Shown here one piece after another: positions 47,690-58,946 of a DNA stretch of 64,000 nt; positions within the stretch are counted from its first letter, which is position 1; each line of letters begins with the position of its first letter. Below the pieces are notes generated by a model. The model saw only the letters and a list, made by a program, of their open reading frames with translations. It made no database searches and was not told where the DNA came from. Both the position numbers and the translations under genes were made by a program. Source of the DNA: Favolaschia claudopus (taxonomy: Eukaryota; Basidiomycota; Agaricomycetes; Agaricales; Mycenaceae); contig JAWWNJ010000100.1 in NCBI GenBank assembly GCA_037176885.1, forward strand, positions 620,001 through 684,000. The letters are read 5' to 3'.

Positions 47690-48523
47690 TCATGAACTGT
47701 TCGCAATCTCGCCCCTCAGTTGCTCGAATCGCCTTCCCTCGCTCTCTGCCCGCTCTACGCTCTTGACTAATTTGTCCTCGCGCGTCTGGAGCCGTTGCTC
47801 CATGCCTAGGATCAGCATGCGCACTTGCTCGATGTGCGCGAGCGTAGCGTGTTGCTGGTCAATTTGTAACTGGCGCTGGGCCGCATCGTCCGTATTCTGC
47901 GCTTGTGCGTGCGACAGAACGGGTGAAGGTGCGGTAGCCAGGGTATTCGAGCGCTGATGAAGTATCGATCTCGAAAGAGTCGGTGCAGGTGCTGGTGCGA
48001 TGTCAAGAGTGGACTGGGTAGCGTTAGTTCTTAGTTTTCCGCGGGTAAAGGAGATACATACCTGCCAGTTCTCCCCGGCCAGTCTGGTCAACTCTCTTTC
48101 CAGCATTTTCTCGCGCGCCTTGCCCCTACATGACACGCCTTAGACACGAGTCGCGGAGATTCAAGCACTATGAACCTTTCAATTTCAGCCATACATCGCT
48201 CATTTTCCCGTTGTGTGCCACTAAGCAGAAGTTCAAGACTCTTGTACTCTTTCTCAAGGTCTTGAACTCTTTCGATGGGAGGCCGCTGGGCTAATTGAGC
48301 TTGGAGAGTGGTTATCTGCGTTTTCAGCTGCACAAAGTTATGGATGATTTGTCGCGTCTGTAGAAGCAGCACAGACCCGGTCATTTTCTCGATCTTTCTC
48401 CAACAACTCACGCCGAAGAGCGTCCTCGCTGGACTCGTTTCCTTCTCTGAGAACACCCAAGTCGTCGGCGCCAACGGCGAGCGAGGGTCTGGCATGGTTC
48501 CGTACGCTCTGGGCGCGACGCAT
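47690..48523 (-). CDS. Coiled-coil protein, about 245 aa, one frame change
   Basis: Exons 48523-48176, 48125-48062 and 48013-47690. The protein is mostly coiled coil: ALRRELLEKDREND, VQLKTQITTLQAQLAQRPP, RVQDLEKEYKSLELLL, then REKMLERELTRL, and a final stretch with IEQVRMLILGMEQRLQ. The middle has an Ala/Pro-rich linker. The exon sum is 736 nt, one over a multiple of three. The frame changes near 48372-48380, between DRENDR and LLQTRQIIHNF, by a surplus base. A 19-nt intron would fix it but is too short to be credible. It overlaps no other gene and is convergent with the membrane protein gene. Coiled-coil proteins of this sort often act as scaffolds; no specific role can be given. Confidence 0.6.
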
Positions 48524-49090
48524 GTTAATACTATCTAGCGAATAGCTTGGTGAGGCAGCAAGTCAGAGATCAGAGAGAAGGAGGTGCCCCTCGAACGCGT
48601 TGTGCGAGACGAACCACGCGACGGGTCACGGGACTAGTTGATGTGTTTGGTTGGTCGTTTTCGCCTTGTCCTCTTGAATTTCAGCTGGTTGCGCACTGAA
48701 CTCATCTTGGCGTTTCTCGGATGGGTCTCAGCGCCAACTCAGCGCCATGAATCACTGAGCAGCATCTCCGGCAATTATTCGAAACTCTCGGAATTTCTTT
48801 GGTATTTCCTCCCAATCGTTATTCATCTGGACTCTTTGGGAACTCAGCCTTCTACGCTACTGGCAGCTTTGTAAGATCTCGGGCAACTTGCACGCTCTAT
48901 GTCTGCCTGTTCATCCCGCAGATGCCCGTTCTTTTTAGACACGTTTGGTTCTCGTGCAACCCAGGTTTCCTAACTTGGCAATGAGCTTACTAGTAGTCCT
49001 GGGCGACTTACTGTGCATGTCTGAAGATTGGAAAGCAAGCCTCGATTATCAATACCGACGCTTGCCCGAATCTTCAGCTTTCCTTCCTGC
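48524..49090. other. Divergent promoter region
   Basis: About 570 bases between a minus-strand gene and a plus-strand gene. No further frame with a motif. Confidence 0.5.
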
Positions 49091-49098
49091 TATATAAA
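49091..49098 (+). promoter_or_regulatory. TATA box of the HD-domain gene
   Basis: TATATAAA begins 48 bases before the ATG at 49139, a usual TATA position for a short 5' leader. Confidence 0.55.
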
Positions 49099-49138
49099 CG
49101 TATGCTGGAGTCTCGGGGCCGTCCAAAAACCAGAAAAG

Positions 49139-49979
49139 ATGTCTTTCCCCAAAACATTCGACGCCTACGTACCCACCAATGTCCACGACTTTTTCGCTCT
49201 AGCGAAAGTCAACCCCAAATATGTGTCCTTCGACACCCTGCGCAGTGTCCAGCTCGACGCCGAGCACACTGTATCCTTCGACTACGCAAAGAAAATCACC
49301 CCGCACGAAGGCTTCATTCACTCCATCCGCTGCTATTACTTTGCGCTCGCCATTCTATACAACGGCTTCCCCTCCGAAACGCCAGGTGTGCCTCAGATCA
49401 CCTTCGAGGAGCTTGCCCGGCGCCTCTACCACACCTGCCTCCTCCACGATCTCGGCTGGACGATGACAGACGAAGGGCGTGCCCACCCCGCGCACGGCAT
49501 GACCTTCGAACTTCACGGAGGAATCATGGCGTATGATCATCTCCACGACAAGGCTCCCAGTCTCGACGCAGAGCAGGTCGGGGATATCGTGCAGAGTATC
49601 GTTCTGCACACACTAGTGCTGGATTCCGGCAAGTCGTCCGCCACGGGAATGCTCATGTTCTTGAGTGCTTGGTTCGACGTTTGCGGGTGCCACGAGGCCG
49701 GCCCTGGGTCGCGCTTCGTCGATCGCAGGACGGTACAGGAGATCGAGCAGGAGTTCCCTCGTGGAGGTCTTGCGGCAGAGGGAAAGATGATCCTGGAAAG
49801 AGAATTCGCTCAAAAGCCCAACTGTCTGCTGTCGCATTTCCGCGGTGGAGTGAGTCTCAATTGCTTCCAGCCAGTTTTTCTGCTAACATATCGACTGTGT
49901 CTAGGGTGAAGCGTTCTTCAAAGTCGTGCGTGCGGAGCCGATTGTCGACGCGAGTGATGTCTCGGCGAGCGATCATTAG
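49139..49979 (+). CDS. HD-domain protein, cyanamide hydratase (Ddi2/3)-like
   Basis: Two exons, 49139-49849 and 49905-49979, give 261 residues. It resembles cyanamide hydratases (yeast Ddi2/3, fungal Cah), metal-dependent HD-fold enzymes that hydrate cyanamide to urea. The visible signatures are HSIRCYYFALAI with the first His, TCLLHDLGWT carrying the HD pair, and FELHGGIMAYDHL. A second His region is seen in IVLHTLVL, and a late Asp in AWFDVCG. These positions fit a bound zinc or iron centre. The length is close to the family norm of about 225-260. Basidiomycetes carry several such genes, and true substrates are mostly untested, so the cyanamide activity is inference. The start was chosen because it lies just downstream of the TATA box and opens MSFPKTFDAYVP. 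Confidence 0.82.
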
Positions 49980-50207
49980 TATAGTAGAGACTCCGTATGT
50001 ATACAACGCGTCCGATTCCAATTCTCTTTGAATGACTTCTATTGCGTTCCCAGAATTTGCAGATATTCAACACAAATTCACTTCAATTCGCGTCAACATG
50101 ATTCACTAAAATACATCAAAGCTAGTACCGCGCTGTCGTTGTGCACAGATCTGTATCTGCTCGTGAGATAGCGAAGTCGTGAATTCGAATCGCCACACAC
50201 CAGCGAT
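49980..50207. other. Convergent gap
   Basis: Short space between the HD-domain gene and the 3' end of the dehydrogenase gene. Nothing seen. Confidence 0.5.
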
Positions 50208-53200
50208 TTATTTCCTCGGCTGAGAGAACATCCGCCAAAACATCCAAAGCCCAAAGCCACGAGGCAGCCAGCTAAGCAGGCGGTACGTCGACACATATCC
50301 TCCGACACTGAAGTACCGGGGCGGAGAGGGTTTGAGCGCCTGAGTGACAAGCTTGCCTGCAAATACATCGGTGGACATGGTCTTGCTGTCTCGGGAGGCC
50401 TCCATCCGCTGGCGAATGTTGTGGAAGAACGAGGTATACAGCGAACCCGATACCAACTCGAAGTCGTCCTGCTTGTCGGCGAGCTTCGATTTAATCGTTC
50501 CAGGCGCTGCGAGCATCACACGGATGTTGAGCGGCTTGCATTCCATGAAGAGGGTGTCGGTCAGCGACCGGACGGCGGCTTTCGAGGAGTCATAGATTCC
50601 AGTCCAGGGAGTGGGTCTGCGGTACGTTGATATTTAGCAGGAGGAGTCGATCAGCCAGGGAGATTAAGCTCACATTTCTCCCACTACAGAACCCATATTC
50701 ACGATCGTTCCACTCTTCCTCTTCGCCATGTGGGGAACGACGGCGCCGCACAACCGAATAATTGAAAAAATGTTTGTGTCGTACACGGCTTTCGCTTCTT
50801 CCGTATGGCGGTCCGGATGCACTTTTAATAAATGCCGCAATATATGCCGTTTTTTTACTGTTCCGCAATATAAATAGAGCTTTTGCCGGAATTGCCGCAA
50901 GATATGTCAGTGATAATCACCTCGTTTATCTTGCGGCATTTCGTGTCGAAATCCCGCAACATAAAGTTGCGGAGTCGCAAATCCCGCAAGATACAAAGCT
51001 TAAAAAATTTTGCCGCAACTTTTCAAGTTCCGATTTCAACTTCCCGCAAGTTTCAAGATCAAACATCAATGCAATACTTGGATATGGAAGTATAGAGTAC
51101 TATGTCCCGACGATGTACGGCACCGTTCAGAGACGTTATGAAAGGCTGTTTTTCAAGATAACCTCGTGCTTCTAAGGTCAATTGCCCAACTCCTTTGGTG
51201 CATCCAGCCACTCATGCCTTGGTTCAATCCTCTCTACCTAAGCATCACATTCAAATTACCTGCTCCAATCACTAACCTTCAGTCCTGTTCTTTCAACGGG
51301 TTTTGTTTGAATTCAAGTCGGACAAATTCTTCTGCACTAGGCCGTTGGACTCGGTTCACTCTGAACCAGTCTCTGTTAACCGGTTTCCGAATTCAGATCA
51401 GCCGTCAGGCCAAGGGGTGTTCACCGGCAAAAGCCGAGACACAGCCTTGGCAGGGAGGGTGGGTCCCAGACCTCTTATTTCACTTTTTGGACAAAGTTGC
51501 AGAATGCTTCAAAAACACGTTTGGGAGGGTCAAGGAAAAAAAAGAGCAAAAAAATGTAATATATTACATAATACCAACCGTCCGCCGAGTCCCCGACCCA
51601 AGCCAGATGCAGGAAATCTTCTGCCAGAAAGATGCAAGAAACCAAGGGATCATTTTGCTACGGTTTTTTTGCGGCAAAATATTCCCAAACCAGGCACTTT
51701 CGAGCAAAAGTATCCTCGGATCGTGAGAAAACTGTCAATAAATTACTGTATTAGGCAAGCTTACATCAGCATTACATAGCCAGGGAGGGGTCAGAAGGGT
51801 CTTAAATCACTTTTCCGACGTTGTATAGAAAATTTCAAGATTGAATACCCCTTGCGTCAGGCATCGAAGGTGCAACTCCCACATCCCAAACCAAGGCTCA
51901 GACTGGACTGGGTTTCGTGTCAGCCATTTCCTCTTCTTTACTTCGAGCGGCTCGCAACTCACCTTCAAGTATAGCAGCGCAGCCAGAAACGAATCGTCGA
52001 GGATTGGCTGGCTCAATGATGCGATCAGAGACGATTCCCACGGTTCAAGTCGTTCGCGCCGACCACACCAGTGAAGCCAGATGGATGAAACTCAGGGAGA
52101 GAGGAGTAGAGGTATTCAAATTATATTAATGAGTGAGATTGAACAAGCGGTTTGTTATCAGTTCTGATCAACCAACAAGTGAGCCAGGCTGTTCAAGGTT
52201 AGCAAGTTGCATAGCTGGCTTCTTTGGAGAGAGATTGAGGATTGTTGAAGGTCTCAATGGATTATATTCACCGGGTAAGACTACAAAACCGGAGTGGGAT
52301 TATAGTGCTCTAGTGTTTGAATAGGTTAGGCGGCTTTCAAAACGAGATTCAAAATCCGAGCTCGGAAACAGGACAGAGCTAATTCTCAATGTACAAGCTC
52401 GTATACCGTCTCGAATCGTGGGTTTGGGGAGAAGATGAGTAATTTAATTCAAGATCAGAGTTAGTTGGGTGTCACTTGAACTCGGAAGAGCGCGAAAATT
52501 GGCTGACCTGAATTCCAGCTGGCTTCGGGGGTCGGATTTGAAGCTTTGATGCCCGTTCTGACGTGAATAAGCCCGTTTAGCTATCAGAGGTTGGTTAAGA
52601 ATCGACAAAATCAAACGGCCAGGTACAGGAAGATTAAGAATACACCTAAATGCGATCGAGGAAGTTTAGGGCAAAGTTGGAATTGGAAATCTGCTGGCTA
52701 TGTGTCGTATTAGGTTTTTCGATGAGCGGCCAAACCGTGGATTGAGGAAGGCAGGACTGTAACAGATTCAATCGGCATTAAGAAAGCAGACATCCAGAGC
52801 ACCCGGCACTGCTAGGACGCGAAGATGAAGACAAAAGGACGGTACCTCAGTGTCCGATAACACGTAGAACAAGGAGGCAAGCGAGAGAACTGACTTCTGA
52901 CCCTAGTCACACAATTGAAGTATCACTGGCCGAGGAAGCACCGGTATTCAAGCTCTCATATCAAAGGAAATTCAGGGAGTGACTAGACTACCAATAGAAC
53001 GACTTGAATGTCACAAAGCAACTAGTCGTCGCCTCGATGTAGTCGGAATGACTCGCACTCGCGGAATAACGATGAGAGAGCTCGAACAGATTGATTGAAA
53101 TTGGCAAGCTGGTCTCAGAGCCATAGACGAGCCATAGACGCTGAGATACACGAAGATATAGCAGGAGGCAGACCACAAGGATGGACAGCTTTGATCAAGA

Positions 53201-54071
53201 GAAGTGTCGGCCCGGAATTTCTGGTCAGGGAAGCACGCAAGCGACGGTAACCAGACCGTTGGAAGGGTACGGAGGGTACGAGAAGCCAAGGCACCAAAGC
53301 AGATGAGGCGGCGAGGTTGGCGACGATGAAAACACAGAGAAGATGGTGGTAATAAAGAAAGAGAGGGGCGTGGGTAACACGAACATCGGCTTGAAAACTT
53401 CCGGGATGTTGAAAACGGAACACGAAAAAGTTGCGGGAGAAAAAAAAATTGAACTTTGTATCTTGCGGGATTTTTGACTCCGCAAGTTTGTGTTGCGGGA
53501 TTTCGACCGAAATGCCGCAAGATAAAGAAGGCCACTATCTCTTATCAATGTTGCGGCATTTCTGTCAAAAGCCATGTTTACGTTGCGGATCGGCCGAAAA
53601 ACGATAAATGTTGCGGCATTTATTAAATGTGCATCGGGACCGCCATACTTCCGCTGTCCATTCCACAAGTGGCCCTGTAACGAAGCAATCAAAGAAAGGC
53701 GAATTTCCGTGGTAAAGTTGACATACCCGCAGAGATGACGCCCGCGTTGTTGATCAAGAGGTCGATTTGGCCGGATTCCGCAATGACTGTCGACACGACG
53801 GAGTTGACCTGAGTGTCGTTTCGGACGTCCAGTTCGAGTCTCTTGATGTTAGGATGCTGAAGGCCCTCCGTAGTGGAAAGCGATCTGGATGTTGCATATA
53901 CGATGAAGCCGCGTTCCGCCAATTTCTGGCATCTTCAGTGAAATGCGACTTCAACATGTGGACGCAATTATTCATGACGAAGGCATACACATAAAACCCA
54001 ATGCCGCCGTCGGAGCATCCAGTTATCAGCGCCACTTTTTTGGAGGTCATGCTGGTCTTGCTGACGGCCAA
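50208..54071 (-). pseudogene. AYR1-like short-chain dehydrogenase split by an insertion
   Basis: NADP(H)-dependent short-chain dehydrogenase close to 1-acyl-dihydroxyacetone-phosphate reductase (AYR1), an enzyme of phosphatidic-acid synthesis on lipid droplets and the ER. Exons on the minus strand: 54071-53991, 53925-53727, 53674-53648 continuing at 50797-50674, and 50616-50208. The Rossmann motif appears as ALITGCSDGGIG, then LLINNAGVIS, and the active-site Tyr and Lys lie in GIYDSSKAAV. It is followed by VMLAAPGTIKS and a C-terminal hydrophobic stretch. A 2,844-bp element sits inside the third exon, flanked by a 6-bp duplication. Leaving out the element and one copy of the duplication gives an uninterrupted 840-nt frame of 279 residues with every core motif present. 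The insertion is therefore the only visible lesion and looks recent. The first exon-intron junction is less certain. Confidence 0.85.
50804..53647. mobile_element. 2.84-kb element with long inverted repeats and 6-bp target duplication
   Basis: The left end begins TATGGCGGTCCGGATGCAC and the right end is its near reverse complement. The terminal repeats run about 265 bp inward with roughly three quarters of positions matching. CTTCCG is present directly outside both ends (50798-50803 and 53648-53653). Both arms are filled with copies of CCGCAA or TTGCGG, often as TGCCGCAA or CCCGCAA. The interior (51.2-53.3 kb) has only short frames, the longest about 186 residues at 51166-51726, with no transposase motif I recognise. 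It is probably non-autonomous. The 6-bp duplication does not fit hAT (8), Tc1/mariner (2) or MULE (9-11), so the superfamily is open. Confidence 0.88.
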
Positions 54072-54598
54072 GCTGTTGGAACTTGGAATGCAGGCTCAAA
54101 TCCGGTATCATATTTGAAGCTCGGTGCTCGATGTGAGAACGTTCTCATGGGTGTGGTTTGCGGTAGATGATCAGTTACAACCTTGGTGAATTGCATAAAT
54201 ATCTCGTGGATCCCGCGCTACTTAAATTTGCCCAGCTGCCGAGAGCAGGTAAGTTTGGCCAGAGTTCGTCAAGACAGACAAGTGCAATCTCATGACGGGA
54301 ATCAATCCCCCTGCCAAAATTCCCGAGCGGGTTCAACGATTCTTGTTATTTTGGACGTCCGTCGCCCTGACTGGCTCATCCTTGTAAAGCTTCTGATCGC
54401 CGTACGGTCAGACCATTGACCCTGGCAATGTATAAACAGCTCAATGGCCACTGCTGCGGAGAACAGGCGCTCATGAGGTGTAAAAAGCTGATATTGCTCC
54501 ATAATTTGTCCTCGTCCTTGGTACTTACAACAGAGCCTAACATCATAAAGGATTCGATCCCGCGTCAAATCCGTATCAGCTAAGTCAAATCAGAGCTT
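54072..54598. other. No gene seen
   Basis: Promoter side of the dehydrogenase gene and 3' side of the next minus-strand gene. Confidence 0.5.
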
Positions 54599-55848
54599 CT
54601 ACTTCGTGACTATCGTCGTTTGAAGAGTGGAGTCGGTGTTTTCAGAATCGGTCACATTGCGAAATTGTAGCGCACTGAGCGGGAAGCTTCTGACCGATCG
54701 TATGTTGTCTTCGTGATTTCTCGCGAGACCTACGCGAATGAAAATCATGCTGAACGTGATGGATATAATAGCTGGCATCTAGACAAACCAGAAAATATGT
54801 CCTCGGTGAAAGGTAATGGAGTGCTATAGGCAGAAGACTCACAATACTGTTGACAACGTATTCCATGGCCAAAAAATGGAGGACCGTGACAAGTGCCATG
54901 ATTAGCATGGTGGTGTACAGCACTCCGGATTCAATGATAACTATCAAAAGCGGCCGCAGGCTACTTTGAGACGAGTTATTCTTGCGAGCATTGCGATCTC
55001 CTTGCCAGATGCGAAACGCAAGAAGGCCTGGCAGAGGGGATTTTTGTTTCGTCAGTCCATCTTCATCAACGAGGTGAAACGGTGCACATACTTGTTGCCG
55101 AGAGGTTGGCGGCCAACGTTGTAGAATAAAGCACGACGATCTTAGTTTCGGAGATTGTTTTGTGGGCAAAAGACGTCAGAAGATATATGACCATCCCTGA
55201 TTGATTCTTTGAGCGCTTATGATTAGGATTGGGCACAAGATAAATACCGAGGGATGCAATCCACGCCATGCATGGCACGACAACAACGTCGAAGCGACCC
55301 CAGACCACATAGCAGCGATAGATCTTGGTGGCGATAAATTGCAAGATCATATTTCCGAATGATGCGGAGAGTGACAACGGGGCTTACGACTACAGCATCA
55401 CCAATGAGCGTTTGAATACCGTATATTGAGTTGTCGAGAAGAGAAACTGGTCCCGAAAAATCGGAAAGAAATATTTCAGGGCCATTTGGTGTCGAGGCAT
55501 GCTTAGTGAAAGCCTCAGCCGTGATTGCAATATCAATAAACATCCGCTGGAGGTCGTTTAGTAGCTTCCGAAGAACTACGCGTGAAAGATGAGACAAACC
55601 ATGGTGCACAGAATCCACATGACACAAGCAACGAAGAGCATCGGCGCATTGAGATTTCTGTCTCGGCGCTGGAAGGCAAGGACCCAAACTGACATTCCAA
55701 ACATACAAACGGAAATGCCTGCAGAAATCAGCATGGGACGCCTATTCGCCACTGGCCAGTATTTGCTGAACTTGCCATAAGTGGTTCCCTGGAGCGAGAC
55801 AGAGACAATTGGGCCGGACGCCGTATTACCAGATATCAGTTTGGGCAT
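54599..55848 (-). CDS. Seven-pass membrane protein of an agaricomycete-expanded family
   Basis: Minus-strand gene with about six exons; the first three are 55848-55600, 55546-55388 and 55323-55248. The first intron (55547-55599) carries a textbook TACTAAAC branch site. Motifs include FGMSVWVLAFQ and LFVACVMWILCTM, then DNSIYGIQTLIGDAVV joined to IYRCYVVWGRF. Next comes a segment like LLAFRIWQGDR before IVIIESGVLYTTMLIMALV, and finally PAIISITFSMIFIRVG. This order (Y-R-C-Y-V-V-W after the third helix, ESG before the sixth, I-F-I-R-V-G at the end) is common to a large group of basidiomycete membrane proteins with no known function. I considered a STE3 pheromone receptor and rejected it, since the STE3 loop and helix motifs are absent. 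Confidence 0.75.
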
Positions 55849-56759
55849 AACGACTCGTCGATGCTATGACCGAGAAGGGGGAGAAGTTCTCCGAATCTTA
55901 TATCCCCTGCATTTGCCATTGAGCCAGTAATCGGCCAGTAACTGAATTGAGGTGGTCTACAGAGATTCCCGGCAGTCCGCAGATTTGAGTCCCGCGGAGT
56001 CGAACCATTCCCAGTGCAAGATTGATCTATGTAGGCCGGTTCGCGCATCGCAGACCAGAAAAAGACTGAAGAGGTGCCAAAGAGGTGCTGCTTCGACCCA
56101 ATCACACTGACTGTATATCAATTTGTCAAACTCCCCGTCGCCGCGGCAAAACTCGTACATACTTATGTAAGTACTGAATTTTGGTTTTCAGTGTGTAGCC
56201 GTTTTGAGTTGTGTTCAGAAAGGCATCCTGGAATTGAGAATGGGATCCAGATTACTCGGCCGATTGGAATTGACAAGTTCATTAAATTATCATAGAATAT
56301 TTAGCTTCAAATCCGTTACTACTCGGCCAGCCCCGGCCGCATGTAGTAAATAACTTGAAATATCATCATCATCATCATACTCGTTTCTCCAAGATTGAAG
56401 TACTTACACTGGTTTGCTTACAGTGATCGTCGCTCACTGCCTGTTATTCGGCTCTGTTGCAACAATACGAAATTTTTACCAGTCGTGCCTCGTGGGCGAC
56501 TGTACAACCATAAATATGACTAAAACAAACGACTGCACACTACAATGCTGCGGAAAAAAGTGACCATCTCATGATCAGATAGATCATGTACCATCAATTT
56601 CTTGACGATAGCAAGTGACCATCCGTGTAGGATAAGAGGCCGACTTTGTGAATGCAACGGAACAGAGACTGCAAGGAGGATTACAGGTTTTTTGGATTCT
56701 CCCACATGAAGATGCGGACTACCAAGAGTTTCCTAATGCTGAAAAAACTGTCAGCATGG
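55849..56759. other. No gene seen
   Basis: About 900 bases between two minus-strand membrane-protein genes. A short CAT repeat lies at about 56362-56380. Nothing else recognised. Confidence 0.5.
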
Positions 56760-58216
56760 TTACTTTGGATCATCGCCACACACCTTGTTAATGGGAACCA
56801 TTTCCACTGGATGCGCCGTTTCTGCACTGCTGAACAATTCTCTGTCAATAGACACCACTGCCCCACTGTGCGTGGCACTAGTGGTGTTATGAAGATTAGA
56901 AGGGAGAGAAATGAGGTCTGTGGAGGATATATATGATTGACGCCCGTGAACGATATTGAACCGGGCGTTCAGAACCGCGAACATTGTGTTGGAGTATACC
57001 ATGGGCATGATATGGAGTGGGACAATGTAATAGCCCTCGTTTGGCAACGCAAGATTCAGAACAACTGTTATCAATGCAACAAGTGCTGAGCAAAATCAGC
57101 GAGGTTCGCATACCAAAGATATGCGGTAATATATACCGGTCAAAGATCCTGTTTCAATTGACAGTCGGATTAACTTTGTAATCAAGGCATGCGTCCGCCG
57201 GAAGCCAGTGTCTTTGATCATGAACTAACAGTCTGAATTAAAAGAGAGCTTGAGTGCAGCTCCACTCGGCAACGTACAGCATATGTTGTGCAAGTTGCGA
57301 TTATGATATCGAGAACGGCCGATCCCACAAGATAAACCTGCACGATGCTTCAGCGAAGCCGTCATAGGAAGAAGGTAGGGCTTACCGCAACAGCGATTTT
57401 GATTTTCCGAGTGTTCACTTTGGTAAGATCTCCCGCTGAGGACGGATTATAAGTTGCAACTTGCACGAAAAGCTACTACAGTCGGTGATCTCACATACCC
57501 TGTAAACTGAATGCGCCGGTGATAAAACCGCTAATACTGACACCGAAAGAACACTAAGAATCGCTACGACATCAAGCTGGAAGGAAGAGATATAGATTGA
57601 ACTTACAATGACAATCAATACAGGAATTAGTCTGAATTTTGAGAACATATGAAGCCGAAAGGCATAGAAGCATTGAACGATCAGCGAGGCTTCGCGTGGT
57701 CATTGTCCTTTGAGGCTCAATCCAACAACAAGATCGTTCTCACCAATTGCGGCCATGATAGGGCTGGTAAACCATGCAAAATTGATAGAGACGAGGGTGC
57801 TGAAGTCTCCAAAACCGGATCCATAAATTTTGAATGCATCGATGGCCGATAGCAGCATGTCCACAAGTAGAAGCAGGTATGTGAAATACACCAAAGCCTT
57901 GACAAACCGCCGGTCATTCGGAAAGGCCTGATAATACAACCCTTCGATAGACATCATTGGATATAACTTTGAAATAAAAACAAGTACTCACACACTTGAA
58001 CGGTTAGAACTCCAAAAAGAGCTGATTCCAATAGAAAGGTGGTTATCTGTGGGATACCTTTAGCCGATAAATACATGCTGCACTTCAAATGAATGCGTAC
58101 ATACCACTGGACCTGACCTACGAATGTCGTTTAGATTCAGAGATCTCAAAGACAATTGTCGCAAGAAACTGCACGGACAGCTTCACAATGCTGAAACCAG
58201 GCGGGATGGGAGACAT
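56760..58216 (-). CDS. DUF6534-type multi-pass membrane protein
   Basis: Minus-strand gene starting at 58216 (MSPIPPGFSIVKLS) with several small exons, ending at 56760. Motifs in order: FLLESALFGVLTVQV joined to YYQAFPNDRRFVKALVYF, then GSGFGDFSTLVSINFAWFT, VQCFYAFRLHMFSK, and VYLVGSAVLDIIIATCTTYML. These are followed by FRRTHALITKLIRLSIETG and MPMVYSNTMFAVLNAR before a polar tail of about 50 residues. This is the layout of the basidiomycete DUF6534 family: about seven membrane helices, function unknown, present in dozens of copies in mushroom genomes. The gene lies head to tail behind the membrane protein at 54599-55848, which belongs to a different family. The first two introns are short, and the second exon boundary is uncertain. 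Confidence 0.78.
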
Positions 58217-58819
58217 GGCGCGGGCGGAAAAGCTTGCCTGAGAGGACTCCTACCGAAAGCGAAGCTTAAGTGTGTAGCGAAGGCGCTCAAACTGTTGACA
58301 ACAATAGAGTAAATTAAGATAGCCAGTTGTAGCCCCAAGCTTCAGATAATGAACTCGAAGCTCGGGTTAAAGTGATTAACAACGGAGCAATCGGATACTA
58401 GTACGTATCCCGCGTTGACGAGTTGCATAGCCATGACCGTTTATCGACCGCGCGGTGCGGTGAACTTCCTTGTGAAGCATCGACCAGAGTTAGGACGAAG
58501 CTTCAATTCACACCGCGGGAGCGCGCAAAAAAGGCTCCCCACAGTTAGATTTTAATTTAAGATATTGAGGTACAAAAAAAGTTCCTAATATAGTACTTTG
58601 ATATCAGAGATAAAAGGCTCCCCAAAAGTTCCCCCGATTAGTCCGAAACTTAGATGCAAAACAGGCTTGATCATTTTTTGAGATAAAAAGGTGTGACTTA
58701 AGCGGCTCATTTCCGCGCAACTTACGTCGGGTATCAGGGTGCCTGATTTTTCCTTCTTATCACACATAATAAAGAGTCGTTTTTGAGCCTGATTATTACC
58801 TATAAGAAGCTGGGAATTA
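58217..58819. other. No gene seen
   Basis: AT-rich spacer with runs of A and two copies of AAGGCTCCCC (58530 and 58614), suggesting degraded repeat DNA. Confidence 0.4.
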
Positions 58820-58885
58820 GGGCCCAAGATACGGCAAATATCAAGGCTGAGTAAAAGTGGGCCTGATATTTGCCATATTAGGCCC
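58820..58885. repeat. Inverted repeat
   Basis: GGCCCAAGATACGGCAAATATC (from 58821) pairs with GATATTTGCCATATTAGGCC (ending about 58884), with two or three mismatches and an internal GGC/GCC. No gene sits on it. It is probably part of a small transposon remnant. Confidence 0.5.
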
Positions 58886-58946
58886 CCGTTTACCCGTCGT
58901 CCGATCGTCCACCGACACCTGTGGTGGTAACAAAAAGCCTTCACAG

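Noticed and set aside
48366..48384. A 19-nt intron in the coiled-coil gene (GTCTGTG...CTACAG)
   Set aside because: It would restore the frame, but 19 nt is far below the 45-60 nt used by all other introns here. A surplus base is more likely.
51166..51726. The 186-residue frame inside the 2.84-kb element as a transposase
   Set aside because: No catalytic acidic pattern, zinc finger or known domain is visible, and the sequence has the composition of non-coding DNA.
54599..58216. The two multi-pass membrane genes as STE3 pheromone receptors partnering the precursor at 37.9 kb
   Set aside because: Their motifs (YRCYVVWGR; FPNDRRFVK, RTHALITKLIRLSIETG) belong to other basidiomycete membrane families, and no STE3-type signature was seen. 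They are also 16-20 kb away.
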